Shown: positions 1 to 8,638 of the stretch, in pieces
How the letters are laid out: every line of letters starts with the position of its first letter
Numbering within the stretch: position 1 is the first letter of the stretch
Source: Achromobacter pulmonis
Lineage (GTDB): Bacteria; Pseudomonadota; Gammaproteobacteria; Burkholderiales; Burkholderiaceae_B
Length of the DNA: 64,000 bases
NCBI RefSeq assembly: GCF_902859765.1
Contig: NZ_CADIJV010000014.1
Span: 1 to 64,000, forward strand
Reading direction: 5' to 3'
Position numbers and translations under genes: made by a program
The notes under the pieces: model-generated
What the model was told of the DNA's origin: nothing
The model's database searches: none
What the model saw: the letters and a program-made list of their open reading frames with translations, nothing else

Positions 1-1
1 G

Positions 2-1381
2 GTGATGGCGACTGGCCGTTCGGACTACCCGAACCAGGTCAACAACGTGCTGTGCTTTCCGTACATCTTCCGCGGCGCGCTGGACGTGGGCGCCACGACC
101 ATCACGCGCGACATGGAAAAGGCGGCGGTCTACGCCATCGCCGAGTTGGCCGAGGAAGAACAGAACGAAGTGGTGGCCGCGGCCTATGGCACCTACGACA
201 TCTCGTTCGGCCCCGACTACCTGATTCCCAAGCCGTTCGATCCGCGCCTGATCGTGCGCATCGCGCCGGCGGTGGCCAAGGCCGCCATGGAGGGCGGCGT
301 GGCCACGCGTCCGCTGGCCGACCTGGAAGCCTACGAAGAGCAACTGCAGCAGTTCGTGTACCACTCCGGCGCCTTCATGAAGCCGCTGTTCTCGGCCGCC
401 AAGCGCATCGTGCGCGGCGGCGGCAAATCGCGCATCGTCTTCACCGAGGGCGAAGACGAACGCGTGCTGCGCGCGGTGCAGGTGGTGGTGGATGAAGGCC
501 TGGCGCGCCCTATCCTGGTGGGCCGCCCTGCGGTGCTGCTGTCGCGCATCGAGAAATTCGGCCTGCGCCTGCGCCTGGGCGAGGACGTCGAGGTCACCAA
601 CCCCGAATACGACGAACGCTTCCACCAGTACTGGACCACGTACTGGGAGCTGATGTGCCGCCGCGGCATCACCAAGGAAATGGCGCGCGTGGAAATGCGC
701 CGCCGCCTGACCCTGATCGGCGCGATGATGGTGCATCTGGGCGATGCCGACGGCATGGTCTGCGGCACGGTCGGCGCTTACCACGACCACCTGCGCTTCA
801 TCGACGAAGTGATCGGCCGCCGTCCTGGCGCCAACGTCTATGCCGCGATGAACATCCTGCTGCTCAACGAGCGCACCGTGGTGCTGGTGGACACGCACGT
901 CAACGATGAGCCCACGGCCGAGCAGATCGCCGAGTTCACCATCGCTGCCGCGCGCGAAATGGGCCGCATGTTCCTGGCGCCCAAGGTGGCGCTGCTGTCG
1001 CGCTCGAACTTCGGTTCGGGCAGTTCGGCATCGGGCGCCAAGATGCGTCGCGCGCTGGAGCTGGTGCGCGAGGCTGCACCTGACCTGGAGATCGACGGCG
1101 AGATGCACGGCGATTGCGCGCTGGACGAGGCGCTGCGCCTGCGCATCCTGCCGTCCTCGACGCTCAAGGGCGAGGCCAACTTGTTGGTGTGCCCGAACGT
1201 GGACGCCGGCAACATCGCCTACAACCTGCTCAAGACGGCCGCCGGCGGCAACGTGGCGGTGGGCCCGATCCTGCTGGGCGCCAATGCGCCGGTGCACATC
1301 CTGACTTCCAGCTCGACCGTGCGCCGCATCATCAACATGACGGCCATGACGGTGCTGGACGCCAACCGCATCGAAGGCTGA
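2..1381 (+). CDS. maeB: NADP-dependent malic enzyme, C-terminal part (5' end outside window)
   Basis: This is the C-terminal 459 residues of a large malic enzyme that decarboxylates malate to pyruvate with NADP. The first residues visible, ATGRSDYPNQVNN, are the malic-enzyme NAD(P)-domain signature. From about residue 140 (KSRIVFTEGEDERVLRA) the protein continues as the phosphotransacetylase-like domain found in MaeB-type enzymes, where it is thought to be regulatory rather than catalytic. The family is usually about 760 residues, so roughly 300 residues lie upstream of the window. The gene ends at a strong hairpin terminator. The family assignment is secure; regulation cannot be judged because the promoter is not in view. 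Confidence 0.93.
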   Translation: MMATGRSDYPNQVNNVLCFPYIFRGALDVGATTITRDMEKAAVYAIAELAEEEQNEVVAAAYGTYDISFGPDYLIPKPFDPRLIVRIAPAVAKAAMEGGVATRPLADLEAYEEQLQQFVYHSGAFMKPLFSAAKRIVRGGGKSRIVFTEGEDERVLRAVQVVVDEGLARPILVGRPAVLLSRIEKFGLRLRLGEDVEVTNPEYDERFHQYWTTYWELMCRRGITKEMARVEMRRRLTLIGAMMVHLGDADGMVCGTVGAYHDHLRFIDEVIGRRPGANVYAAMNILLLNERTVVLVDTHVNDEPTAEQIAEFTIAAAREMGRMFLAPKVALLSRSNFGSGSSASGAKMRRALELVREAAPDLEIDGEMHGDCALDEALRLRILPSSTLKGEANLLVCPNVDAGNIAYNLLKTAAGGNVAVGPILLGANAPVHILTSSSTVRRIINMTAMTVLDANRIEG

Positions 1382-1410
1382 TCGGCGCGCGGTCCCGCGC
1401 GGCCGCAAGG

Positions 1411-1451
1411 CAAAACGCCCGCGTCATCGCATGATGACGCGGGCGTTTTTT
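1411..1451. terminator. Bidirectional rho-independent terminator after maeB
   Basis: A long perfect stem (ACGCCCGCGTCATC against its complement, loop GCAT) is flanked by an A tract on the left and a T6 tract on the right. It can therefore stop maeB transcripts and also those of the convergent small gene on the other strand. Confidence 0.9.
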
Positions 1452-1479
1452 CATGGGGCTGACCAGGCCGGCAGGCGAC

Positions 1480-1854
1480 TCAGTTGGCGCTGGCCTTCCA
1501 GGTGCCGTCGGATTGCTTGCAGAACCAGAACTTCCAGGTTTCGGTGGTGCTGGTGCGGGCGAAATCGCCTTCCAGCAGGCGACAGGTGCGATCGCCCGCC
1601 GTGCTGGTCTGCAGCGGTGTGATCTTGGCGGTGATCGGCGCGGCCTTGCGCTTGGGCGTGCTCGACCAGTTGACGCTGCGGCCATCGGCAGTGTTGTTCA
1701 GCGCTTCCGCGACGGCCTGGTGGAACGCGGGCTTGTCGGCCTTGGAAATCTGCGTGATGAGGGCGTTGTTCAGCATCACGGCGGGAGCCGCCAGGACCGG
1801 TCCGGAAGCGGCGCCGGCGGCGAGTGCGAATGCGATGAGTCGGATGGTTTTCAT
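1480..1854 (-). CDS. Small exported protein, possible 17 kDa surface-antigen-like fold
   Basis: This is a 124-residue protein. The start chosen is the ATG giving MKTIRLIAFALAAGAASG, because a typical Sec signal peptide (ending near VLAAP) follows at once; the longer upstream reading frame has no such feature. The mature part has two cysteines, in DRTCRLLEGDFA and FWFCKQSDGTW. The second segment resembles the C-terminal CRQPDGSW motif of 17 kDa or RT0821/Lpp0805-type surface proteins. That resemblance is weak and by eye only. It is probably a periplasmic or envelope protein with a disulfide. It stands alone between two terminators, so it is likely a single-gene unit. No function is assigned. 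Confidence 0.7.
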   Translation of the reverse strand: MKTIRLIAFALAAGAASGPVLAAPAVMLNNALITQISKADKPAFHQAVAEALNNTADGRSVNWSSTPKRKAAPITAKITPLQTSTAGDRTCRLLEGDFARTSTTETWKFWFCKQSDGTWKASAN

Positions 1855-1983
1855 TGCGGGGTCCCTCGTTGTTGTCAGGGCTGCGCGCGCAGCCTTTTGA
1901 TGGTCAGGTACCGATGGTACGCGAAGCCCGCGCTTCTTGTCTCGACCGCCCCGCGACATGCGCCGGCGTGTTTGCGCGGGCAC

Positions 1984-2009
1984 AAAAAAGGCCGCCCGGA
2001 GGGCGGCCA
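1984..2009 (-). terminator. Rho-independent terminator of the DUF4148 gene
   Basis: Read on the minus strand, GGCCGCCC-TCC-GGGCGGCC forms a perfect 8-bp stem followed by a run of six T. It lies 40 bases past the stop of the DUF4148 gene. Confidence 0.88.
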
Positions 2010-2049
2010 AGGTACAACAAGGGGAGGGGTAAATCCGTGCGGCGGGCGC

Positions 2050-2409
2050 TCAGTTGGCGCTGAGATACACGCCGGCGAATGGCGTGTCGTCGGGTTCGAC
2101 ACCCGAGACTTGGCCGGCGGCCTTGGCGGCGGCCAGGTCGGCCCGCACTTGGGTGCGCGTCAGGCCGGATTGGGGGGCGCCATAAACGCCCTGGAAGGGC
2201 ATGTCGTTGGGCTCGACGTTCGAGACCTGGCCGGCGATCTTGGCGGTGGCCAGGTCGGCCTGCACCTGGGCGCGGGTCGGGCCTTCATAGGGGGTGCCGT
2301 AGACGCCCTGGAAGGGCATGTCGTTCGGTTCGACGTCCTGCCCGGCGTAGGCGCCGGCGCTCAAGGCGGCCAGGGACATCAACAGGGCAGAGGCAAGGGT
2401 CTTTTTCAT
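2050..2409 (-). CDS. Exported DUF4148-like protein made of tandem 39-residue repeats
   Basis: This is a 119-residue protein with a clear signal peptide (MKKTLASALLMSLAALSAGAYA). The mature part is nearly all repeat. The segment VEPNDMPFQGVYG appears at residues 26 and 65 and a diverged copy (VEPDDTPFAGVY) at 104, so the period is 39 residues (117 bp). Between copies sits TRAQVQADLATAKIAGQVS, which matches the DUF4148 helix common in Burkholderiales periplasmic proteins. The function of DUF4148 is not known. A good terminator follows, and a 16-bp palindrome lies about 130 bases upstream, so it is likely a monocistronic regulated gene. Confidence 0.85.
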   Translation of the reverse strand: MKKTLASALLMSLAALSAGAYAGQDVEPNDMPFQGVYGTPYEGPTRAQVQADLATAKIAGQVSNVEPNDMPFQGVYGAPQSGLTRTQVRADLAAAKAAGQVSGVEPDDTPFAGVYLSAN

Positions 2410-2540
2410 GGTGAATCTCCGATTTCAGAAGCCGGGGAGCGAATCCGGCGGCTTGTCCGTCGTGGTTCGTTGTTGTTTCCCGATGGCTCAATACTGCGCG
2501 CAATCGAGATACGGATAAACCCTGATATCGGTAAAAGATT

Positions 2541-2556
2541 TTTCCATGAATGGAAA
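2541..2556. promoter_or_regulatory. 16-bp palindrome upstream of the DUF4148 gene
   Basis: TTTCCATGAATGGAAA is a perfect 7-bp inverted repeat with a 2-bp spacer, in the AT-richer part of an otherwise gene-free stretch (about 2410-2762) between the DUF4148 gene and slyX. It could be a repressor or activator site for the DUF4148 gene. The regulator is unknown. I see no other convincing gene in this stretch. Confidence 0.4.
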
Positions 2557-2762
2557 GAATTCGCAGGAAGCTGGAATTAGATTCAATCTATGGAATTAAT
2601 AGCCGTTGCGTGATGGCTCGGCATGCGGGCGGCAAGGCATGCGTCCCCCCGCCCGCGAGGCGCCCATGGCCTGGGTCAGGCGCGCCGTCGCCGGCAGGCC
2701 CAGGCCCGCCAGACGCGTCGGCGCGAATCGCGCCAGGACCCTGCCCCTGTTGGGGGGGCGGT

Positions 2763-2981
2763 TCAGTAGTGCGGCGGCAGCTCGTCGCGCAGGCTGCGCC
2801 ACTGCGCGCCGCCCTCGGGCGCCTGCTGCTGGCGCAGGTCGGCAAGCTCGCGCTGCAGGCGGTCGATCTGCTGCTGTTGGCGCACGATGATCTGGTTCAA
2901 CTGTTCCAGCAGGTCGTCGGCGAAACTGGCCTTGACCTCCAGGTCCAGCAACCGGCGTTCGATGTCTTGCGAATTTTCCAT
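2763..2981 (-). CDS. slyX: SlyX family protein
   Basis: This is a 72-residue acidic coiled-coil protein. The run ERRLLDLEVKASFADDLLEQ followed by LNQIIVRQQQQIDRLQRE and the C-terminal RDELPPHY are hallmarks of SlyX, whose ends in PPHY are strongly conserved. SlyX has no firmly established biochemical role. I start at MENSQ because it matches the family N-terminus; an alternative ATG six codons upstream (MGSNSV) cannot be excluded. The gene diverges from the TonB receptor gene on its left end of the plus strand, with about 110 bases between them. Confidence 0.88.
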   Translation of the reverse strand: MENSQDIERRLLDLEVKASFADDLLEQLNQIIVRQQQQIDRLQRELADLRQQQAPEGGAQWRSLRDELPPHY

Positions 2982-3093
2982 GACGCTATTAGAACCCATT
3001 GTCCTGCGTCCATTCCCCGCGCGCCGGGCCGTATCGACATTGCCGACGTCCTGTGCGAGGCTGCGGGGCACGGTGGCATATCGGGGAATTCGA

Positions 3094-5247
3094 TTGACGC
3101 GGGAGCGATACTGGCGCGGCGCCCTGGCCCGCCCCTTTCTGCATGGCCTGCTGGGCATGGCGCCGGCGGTGACGGCGTTGGCGCAATCCGCGGCGCCGCA
3201 GGCGCTGGCGCCGGTGGTGGTGAGCGGTACCCGTATCGGCGTGCCGCTGCTCGAGACGCCGGCCTCGGTCGATATCGTCGACGGCGCGGGAATGCGCCGT
3301 GGCCAGCCGGGGATCAACTTGTCCGAAGGCCTGGCCGGCGTCCCCGGCTTGCAAATCCAGAACCGCCAGAACTACGCGCAGGACCTGCAGATATCCAGCC
3401 GGGGATTCGGCGCGCGCTCCACCTTCGGCGTGCGCGGGGTGCGGCTATACGTGGACGGCATCCCGGCGACCATGCCCGACGGGCAGGGCCAGACTTCGAA
3501 CATCGACATCGGCTCGCTCGATCGGGTGGAGGTGCTGCGCGGGCCGTTCTCGGCGCTGTACGGCAATTCCTCGGGCGGCGTGATCCTGGCTTATACCGAA
3601 GACGGCGCCGTGCCCTCGGCAATCGGCGCCTCGGCCTGGGCTGGCAGCGGCCACACCTGGCGCTATGGCGCCAAGGCTTCCGGCACGTCCGGCGACATGG
3701 ACTACGTGCTGGACCTGTCGCGCATGACCACCGACGGCTACCGCGACCACAGCGCCGCGCGCAAGAACCTGGGCAACGCCAAGCTGGGCGTGCAACTGGA
3801 CGATGCCAGCCGGCTGACGATCGTGGCCAACCGCGTGGACCTGAGAGCCCAGGACCCGCTCGGCCTGACCTACGCACAGTTCCAGGACGCGCCGCGCAGC
3901 GCCGGCCTGGCGGCGCAGTACGACACCCGCAAGACCGTGCGCCAGACCCAGGGGGGGCTGGTCTACGAGCGCCACATCGACGGCGCCAACACGCTGCGCC
4001 TGATGGTCTACTACGGCCAGCGTGACACCACGCAGTTCCAGGCCATCCCACCCGCGGCGCAGGCGGCCCCGACCCAGTCGGGCGGCGTCATCGACCTGCG
4101 CCGGCGCTATGGCGGCGCGGACCTGCGCTGGACCGCGGAACTGGGGCCGGCGGACCGGCCCTTGATCCTGGTCGGCGGCTTTGCCTACGACACGCTGCGC
4201 GAGAACCGCAAGGGCTACCAGAATTACACGGACGACGGCGCCACCCGCCAGCTCGGCGTGCAAGGGACGCTGCGGCGCGACGAGACCAATACGGTCTCCA
4301 ACGCCGATCCCTACCTGCAGGCCTCGTGGCGCGTGGCGCCGCGCTGGACACTGGACGCGGGCCTGCGCTACAGCACGGTCGCGTTCCGTTCGCGCGATCA
4401 TTACATCGTGCCTGGCAACGGCGATGACAGCGGCGACGCCCGCTACCGTCGCGCCCTGCCGGTGGCCGCGCTACGTTACCAGCCCGACACGCGCACCAGC
4501 CTGTATGTGTCTTATGGCCGCGGTTTCGAAACCCCCACGTTCAACGAGCTGTCGTACCGGCCGGGCGGACAGCCCGGCCTGAACTTCGGCCTGGCGCCCG
4601 CGCTCAGCGACAACGCCGAGGCGGGCCTGAAGACGGACCTGGCGGGCGGGCAACTGAGCGCCGCCGTGTTCCGGGTGTCGACGCGCGACGAGATCGTGGC
4701 GGCCGGCAGCACGGGCGGGCGCGCCACGTTCCGCAACGCCGGGCGCACCCGGCGCGATGGCGTGGAGCTGGGCTGGTCGGCCGGTTTCGCCAGGCACGGG
4801 CGAGCGCAACTGGCGTATACCTGGCTGGATGCGCGCTACCGCGATGAGGGCGGCGGCGCGATCCGCGCCGGCAGCCGTATCCCGGGCATCGCGCGCCAGT
4901 CGGCCTACGCCGCGCTGGCCTGGGCCCCGCCGCAAGGGTGGCAGGCCGGCATCGAGGCTCGCTATCTCGGCCGTCTGTACGCCAACGATGCCAACGACGC
5001 CGCCGCGCCTGCCTATGTGGTGGCGGCGCTGTCGGCCGGCTATGTGAAGCGCCTGGGCAACTGGGAGGTGAATGCCTATGCCCGCGTCGACAATCTGTTC
5101 GACCGGCGTTACGCCGGTTCGGTCATTGTCAACGAGAGCAATGGCCGCTATTACGAACCGGCCCCGGGGCGTGGCCTGGGTGGGGGGGCTGGGGGTGACC
5201 TACCGGTACTGAGCCGGACGTCCGGGCCCATTCAGCGTTCGCGCTGA
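3094..5247 (+). CDS. pqqU: TonB-dependent receptor, PqqU/YncD type, with C-terminal frameshift in a G7 tract
   Basis: This is an outer-membrane TonB receptor very close to E. coli YncD (PqqU, the pyrroloquinoline quinone receptor). Shared stretches include GVPGLQIQNRQNYAQDLQ, YVDGIPATMPDGQGQTSNID, VEVLRGPFSALYGN, YGRGFETPTFNELSYR and SVIVNESNGRYYEP. I chose TTG at 3094 because it gives a basic start and signal peptide ending AVTALAQ; no in-frame ATG does so. The 0 frame ends in ..GGAGGDLPVLSRTSGPIQRSR and lacks the terminal aromatic residue that OMP assembly needs. Removing one G from the G7 run at 5182-5188 restores LGVTYRY and a stop at 5212, giving about 705 residues, close to YncD. The gene is therefore frameshifted or phase-variable. 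The PQQ role is inferred from the E. coli homologue. Confidence 0.85.
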   Translation: MTRERYWRGALARPFLHGLLGMAPAVTALAQSAAPQALAPVVVSGTRIGVPLLETPASVDIVDGAGMRRGQPGINLSEGLAGVPGLQIQNRQNYAQDLQISSRGFGARSTFGVRGVRLYVDGIPATMPDGQGQTSNIDIGSLDRVEVLRGPFSALYGNSSGGVILAYTEDGAVPSAIGASAWAGSGHTWRYGAKASGTSGDMDYVLDLSRMTTDGYRDHSAARKNLGNAKLGVQLDDASRLTIVANRVDLRAQDPLGLTYAQFQDAPRSAGLAAQYDTRKTVRQTQGGLVYERHIDGANTLRLMVYYGQRDTTQFQAIPPAAQAAPTQSGGVIDLRRRYGGADLRWTAELGPADRPLILVGGFAYDTLRENRKGYQNYTDDGATRQLGVQGTLRRDETNTVSNADPYLQASWRVAPRWTLDAGLRYSTVAFRSRDHYIVPGNGDDSGDARYRRALPVAALRYQPDTRTSLYVSYGRGFETPTFNELSYRPGGQPGLNFGLAPALSDNAEAGLKTDLAGGQLSAAVFRVSTRDEIVAAGSTGGRATFRNAGRTRRDGVELGWSAGFARHGRAQLAYTWLDARYRDEGGGAIRAGSRIPGIARQSAYAALAWAPPQGWQAGIEARYLGRLYANDANDAAAPAYVVAALSAGYVKRLGNWEVNAYARVDNLFDRRYAGSVIVNESNGRYYEPAPGRGLGGGAGGDLPVLSRTSGPIQRSR

Positions 5248-5834
5248 TCCCCATAGCAGAAGGCGTGGTCCTCGCAGGCGCCGCAACCCGGCGCGGCCTG
5301 CGGCGGCAGGCCGGCATGCTCGAAAGCGGAATACGCCAGGAATTGCTTCCAGCGCAGGTTGCGGCTGTTGCGCGCCACCAGGCCGGGGTAGTGGCGGGTC
5401 AGCAGCGCGGTGACGTCCTCGCGCCCGCTCAGGCCGAGGTCGCGCCACAGGTGGTCCGGCCGCAGGCAGGCGTGCGCCAGCACGCTGGTGACCCAGGCGG
5501 TCGTCATGGCCTGGCCGCTGCAGGCGTCGAGCAGCACGCGCAGCCGCCGCGTGAAATCCGGTTGCGGGCTGGCCAGGCCGCGCGCGGCGTAGGCCGGCAG
5601 TTGCGCCCGCAGGCCGGCGCCGGCCGGCGCGCCAGGGAACAGGTTGGCCAGCACCTCGACCAGCTCGGCGGGAGACAGGCCGGTGCGGGCCAGATCGCGG
5701 TGCGCCAGGCTCTTGCCGATCACCGTGGCGAAAAAGCGGGCGTCGGGATGGTCGGGCGCGGCCTGCTCCAGCAGGCTATCGGTCAGGGCATCGATGTCCC
5801 GGGCGAGCGGGGCGGCGGTCAGGACGGCATCCAT
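5232..5834 (-). CDS. NifQ-like molybdenum-trafficking protein
   Basis: This is a 200-residue protein of the NifQ family. Typical segments are LSPAELVEVLANLFPGA, HACLRPDHLWRDLGL, LLTRHYPGLVARNSRNLRWK and a C-terminal cysteine cluster. NifQ carries C-x4-C-x2-C-x5-C, which holds a Mo-Fe-S cluster used to supply Mo for FeMo-cofactor. Here the motif reads QAAPGCGACEDHAFC, so the last three cysteines are kept and the first is Gln. No nif genes are in the window. I start at MDAVLTAA because the longer frame would run through a ModE-type operator 33 bp upstream. Its 3' end overlaps the 0-frame tail of the pqqU reading frame by 16 bp; that overlap disappears if the pqqU frameshift is corrected. A role in molybdenum handling is inferred. 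Confidence 0.82.
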   Translation of the reverse strand: MDAVLTAAPLARDIDALTDSLLEQAAPDHPDARFFATVIGKSLAHRDLARTGLSPAELVEVLANLFPGAPAGAGLRAQLPAYAARGLASPQPDFTRRLRVLLDACSGQAMTTAWVTSVLAHACLRPDHLWRDLGLSGREDVTALLTRHYPGLVARNSRNLRWKQFLAYSAFEHAGLPPQAAPGCGACEDHAFCYGDQRER

Positions 5835-5866
5835 GGCGGTTCGCGGCAAGCAAGGTTCTAAGGAAT

Positions 5867-5890
5867 CGTTATATGCCGCAATATATAACG
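5867..5890. promoter_or_regulatory. ModE-type molybdate operator
   Basis: CGTTATAT-N8-ATATAACG is a perfect 8-bp inverted repeat with an 8-bp spacer. It has the same half-sites and spacing as the E. coli modA operator bound by ModE-molybdate. It lies 33 bp upstream of the nifQ-like start and 107 bp upstream of the divergent ankyrin gene, so it most likely controls the nifQ-like gene in response to molybdate. That ModE is the binder is inferred from the match. Confidence 0.8.
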
Positions 5891-5996
5891 AAGGAGGATA
5901 CCCCTGTCTGCGATCGGTCAAGGCGGCCGGGCCGGGCAGGGCGGCGGACAAATGGGGGCGGTATCATCGGCGGGCTTCCCACCACAGGTTCATGCG

Positions 5997-8513
5997 ATGC
6001 CCCGTCTTGCCCCTCTTGCGGTTCCCCGCCATCTCGGCGCCGTTGCGCTGGCGCTGGCCGGCCTGTTCGCCCTGTCCGCGCCGCCGCCCGCGGCGGCGCA
6101 CGACATCGGCGCCTTCATCGAGGCCACGCGGCTGGGCCGCTACCCGTTGCGCGAGCCGGAGCGCCGCGTCTGGGGCACCGAAAATGTCAGGGATGCCGTG
6201 CTGGTGGGGCAGGTGGAGAACCGGCTGTACCTGTACCACTACCTGCGCCAGGGTGGCGCTGGCACGCCGTCCGAACTGGCATTCCGTTCGCGGCCACTGG
6301 TGATCGATCCGGCCGCCTGGAACCCGGCGCGCGAGGAGGATGTCAGCGTGTCGGCGCCGCGCGACGGGCTGGGGTTCTATTGGGTGACCTACACCTATCC
6401 CGATGCCGATGGCCGGCAGGCCCACGGCTTCCTGGTGGACGAGAGTGGCGCCGTGGTGACGGTGCGCGCCGATGCCACCCGGGTGGTGGCGACGGCCGAG
6501 CAGCCTTGGGACGAGGCGCGCCGCGCCCGGGCGCTGGCCACGCTCAAACCGGCGCTGGCGGGGTTTCCCTGGCGCCTGCCGGCTTTTCCCGCCGATGTGC
6601 GTTTCGAGACGCGGCCGCCGGTCGAGACGACCGCGGCCTTCCGCAAGCTGCATCAGGCGGTGCGCGCCATCCCGCGCGCCCGGGCGGCCGACTTCAACCG
6701 GGCCTTCGCCGCGCTGCGCCGCTTCGTGCTGGAGCACGACTACCGCGAGATCGATCCGCAGAACAAGGACGCCGAGATGCTGACGGCCCTGAACGACTAT
6801 GGCTTCTGGCTGGCCGAGGCGGGCGAGGCGGTCGAGGCCGAGCGGGTGCTGGACGAGGTGCTGCGCCGCGATCCGGCACGCACGCCGGCCTACTTGAACC
6901 GCGCCGACGCGCGCATCAAACTGCGCGACCGCCAGCGCGAGCAGCGCGATGTGCACGCAACGCGGGCCCAGGAAGACTATCGCCGATATTGCTCGCGCAG
7001 GCTGGCGGCCGGCGAGGCGATCCCGGCGAACGTGGCCGCGCGCATCGGCGCGGCGTTGGGCGTCAAGGCGCTCGATGCGGCGGCGTGCCGGCCGCGGTTG
7101 GTGATTTTCGAGGCGATCCGCGCTGGCGACCTGAACGCCGTGCGCGCCGAACTGGCGCAGGGCCAGGACCCGAATGGCGTCAACGAGTACGGCGTGTCGG
7201 CATTGAGCATTGCCACCCACAACCGGCAACTCGAGATGGTGCGGGCGCTGCTGGCCGCCGGCGCCAAGGTCGATGGCCCCAATCGCGGCGCGCCGCTGCT
7301 GGCCTCGGCGCTGCCGCAGGCGCGCGACACCCGTCCGGCCGCCGAGCGCTATGCGCTGGCCGACACGCTGATCGCCGCGGGCGCCTCGCTGGAGGCGCTC
7401 GACGCCAATGGCACGCCGCTGCTGCTGCGGCGTGTCTCGTACTACGCCGAGGATAGGGACACGCTCGACTACCTGCTGGCCAAGGGCGCCGATCCGAATG
7501 GCCGCGAGAAGAATGGCCGCTCGGTGCTGCACGCGGCCATGAGCAGTCCGTCGAAATTCTGGTTCGCGGAAAAACTGCTGGCCAAGGGCGCGGACATCAA
7601 TGCCGCCTATATCCGCATGTACTACGGCCGCCAGGCCATGTGGGAAACACCGCTGCTGGAAGCGCTGCGTGAATCGCCCGGCGGCGAGCCCAAGCCGCAG
7701 GTGTTTGAGCGCGTGGCGTTCGCGCTGGCCAGGGGCGCCGATCCGGCCGTGGGCGGCTATGGGCCGAAGGCGGGGCAGCAGCGCGCCGGGCTGGACGAAG
7801 CCTTGAGCCTGGCGGCGCGGCAGATGTCGCCGGAACTGGTGGACCGGTTGGCGCAGGCCGCCGCCGGCAAGCCGCGCGCGCCGTTGACGACGGCGGCACT
7901 GTCGAGCCTGCTGCGGCAATGGAACGAGGTCGAGAACCGCGCCGATGCGCAGGCCAAGGGGGCGCAGTGGGACGATCTGCGGGCGCGCCTGCGCGCCACC
8001 GCCGAGCGCCTGCTGGCGGCGGGCGTGCCGCTGGCGTATTCCGGCAACGCCACCGGCGAATCAACTGACCAGATCGCGCCGCTGTCGCTGCCCTGGTTGC
8101 CCGACGATCTTTACCAGGCGTGGCTGCTGGCGGGCGCGAACCCGTCGGATCGCAGCGATCGCGGCACGCGGCTGCGTGGCGTGGTGGATGCCGATGCCCT
8201 GCCGCTGGTCATCATGCTGCGGCTGGGCAACGACGCCAAGGCGCGCATGCTGTTGGCGCACGACGGCGGCCTGTATGCCACGCCCGCGCGCTGCGGCATG
8301 GCGGTGGCGGACATGCTGGCCTGGTGCCTGAGCGACAACGGCCCGCTCGGGCCGTCCGCCGCGCGCGCTTTGCAGCAGGTGCTGGATGGCGCGGCCAAGG
8401 CGCCGGCCTGCGACCTGGCGCAGGGGGCGCGGGTGAAGCCGTTCGTCGGGGTCAGCGCGCGCGACCTGGCGCAGCGCGCCGGCGTGACGCTGGCGGTGAA
8501 GGCGCCGGGCTGA
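5997..8513 (+). CDS. Large exported ankyrin-repeat protein
   Basis: This is an 838-residue protein. I start at MPRLAPLAVPRH because it opens a signal peptide (hydrophobic core AVALALAGLFALS, likely cut after PAAA-H). The N-terminal third is of unknown fold. A short TPR-like segment (ALNDYGFWLAEAGEAVEAERVLDEVLRRDP..AYLNRADAR) lies around residues 265-310. From about residue 365, ankyrin units begin: IFEAIRAGDLNAVRAELAQGQDPNGV, ALSIATHNRQLEMVRALLAAGA and LDYLLAKGADPNGREKNGRSVLHAA. Ankyrin arrays mediate protein binding, so a periplasmic scaffold or immunity-like role is possible but not shown. Its divergent neighbour is the nifQ-like gene. Confidence 0.8.
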   Translation: MPRLAPLAVPRHLGAVALALAGLFALSAPPPAAAHDIGAFIEATRLGRYPLREPERRVWGTENVRDAVLVGQVENRLYLYHYLRQGGAGTPSELAFRSRPLVIDPAAWNPAREEDVSVSAPRDGLGFYWVTYTYPDADGRQAHGFLVDESGAVVTVRADATRVVATAEQPWDEARRARALATLKPALAGFPWRLPAFPADVRFETRPPVETTAAFRKLHQAVRAIPRARAADFNRAFAALRRFVLEHDYREIDPQNKDAEMLTALNDYGFWLAEAGEAVEAERVLDEVLRRDPARTPAYLNRADARIKLRDRQREQRDVHATRAQEDYRRYCSRRLAAGEAIPANVAARIGAALGVKALDAAACRPRLVIFEAIRAGDLNAVRAELAQGQDPNGVNEYGVSALSIATHNRQLEMVRALLAAGAKVDGPNRGAPLLASALPQARDTRPAAERYALADTLIAAGASLEALDANGTPLLLRRVSYYAEDRDTLDYLLAKGADPNGREKNGRSVLHAAMSSPSKFWFAEKLLAKGADINAAYIRMYYGRQAMWETPLLEALRESPGGEPKPQVFERVAFALARGADPAVGGYGPKAGQQRAGLDEALSLAARQMSPELVDRLAQAAAGKPRAPLTTAALSSLLRQWNEVENRADAQAKGAQWDDLRARLRATAERLLAAGVPLAYSGNATGESTDQIAPLSLPWLPDDLYQAWLLAGANPSDRSDRGTRLRGVVDADALPLVIMLRLGNDAKARMLLAHDGGLYATPARCGMAVADMLAWCLSDNGPLGPSAARALQQVLDGAAKAPACDLAQGARVKPFVGVSARDLAQRAGVTLAVKAPG

Positions 8514-8638
8514 GGCTCAGGCCGTGCCTGGCCAACTGGCCCGCGCCGCGCCCGCCGACAGGGGCAGGCTCAGCGCAGAATAGACGCGGGCGTCGCGGCG
8601 GGCGAAGGGATCTTCGCCCTTGCGCTTGAGAATATGCC

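Noticed and set aside
5191-5247. GGAGGDLPVLS tail as a genuine receptor C-terminus
   Set aside because: TonB receptors end in a beta strand with a terminal aromatic residue; the other frame supplies exactly that.
5835-5951. Longer start for the nifQ-like gene
   Set aside because: The extra residues have no family likeness and would put a perfect ModE-type operator inside the coding sequence.
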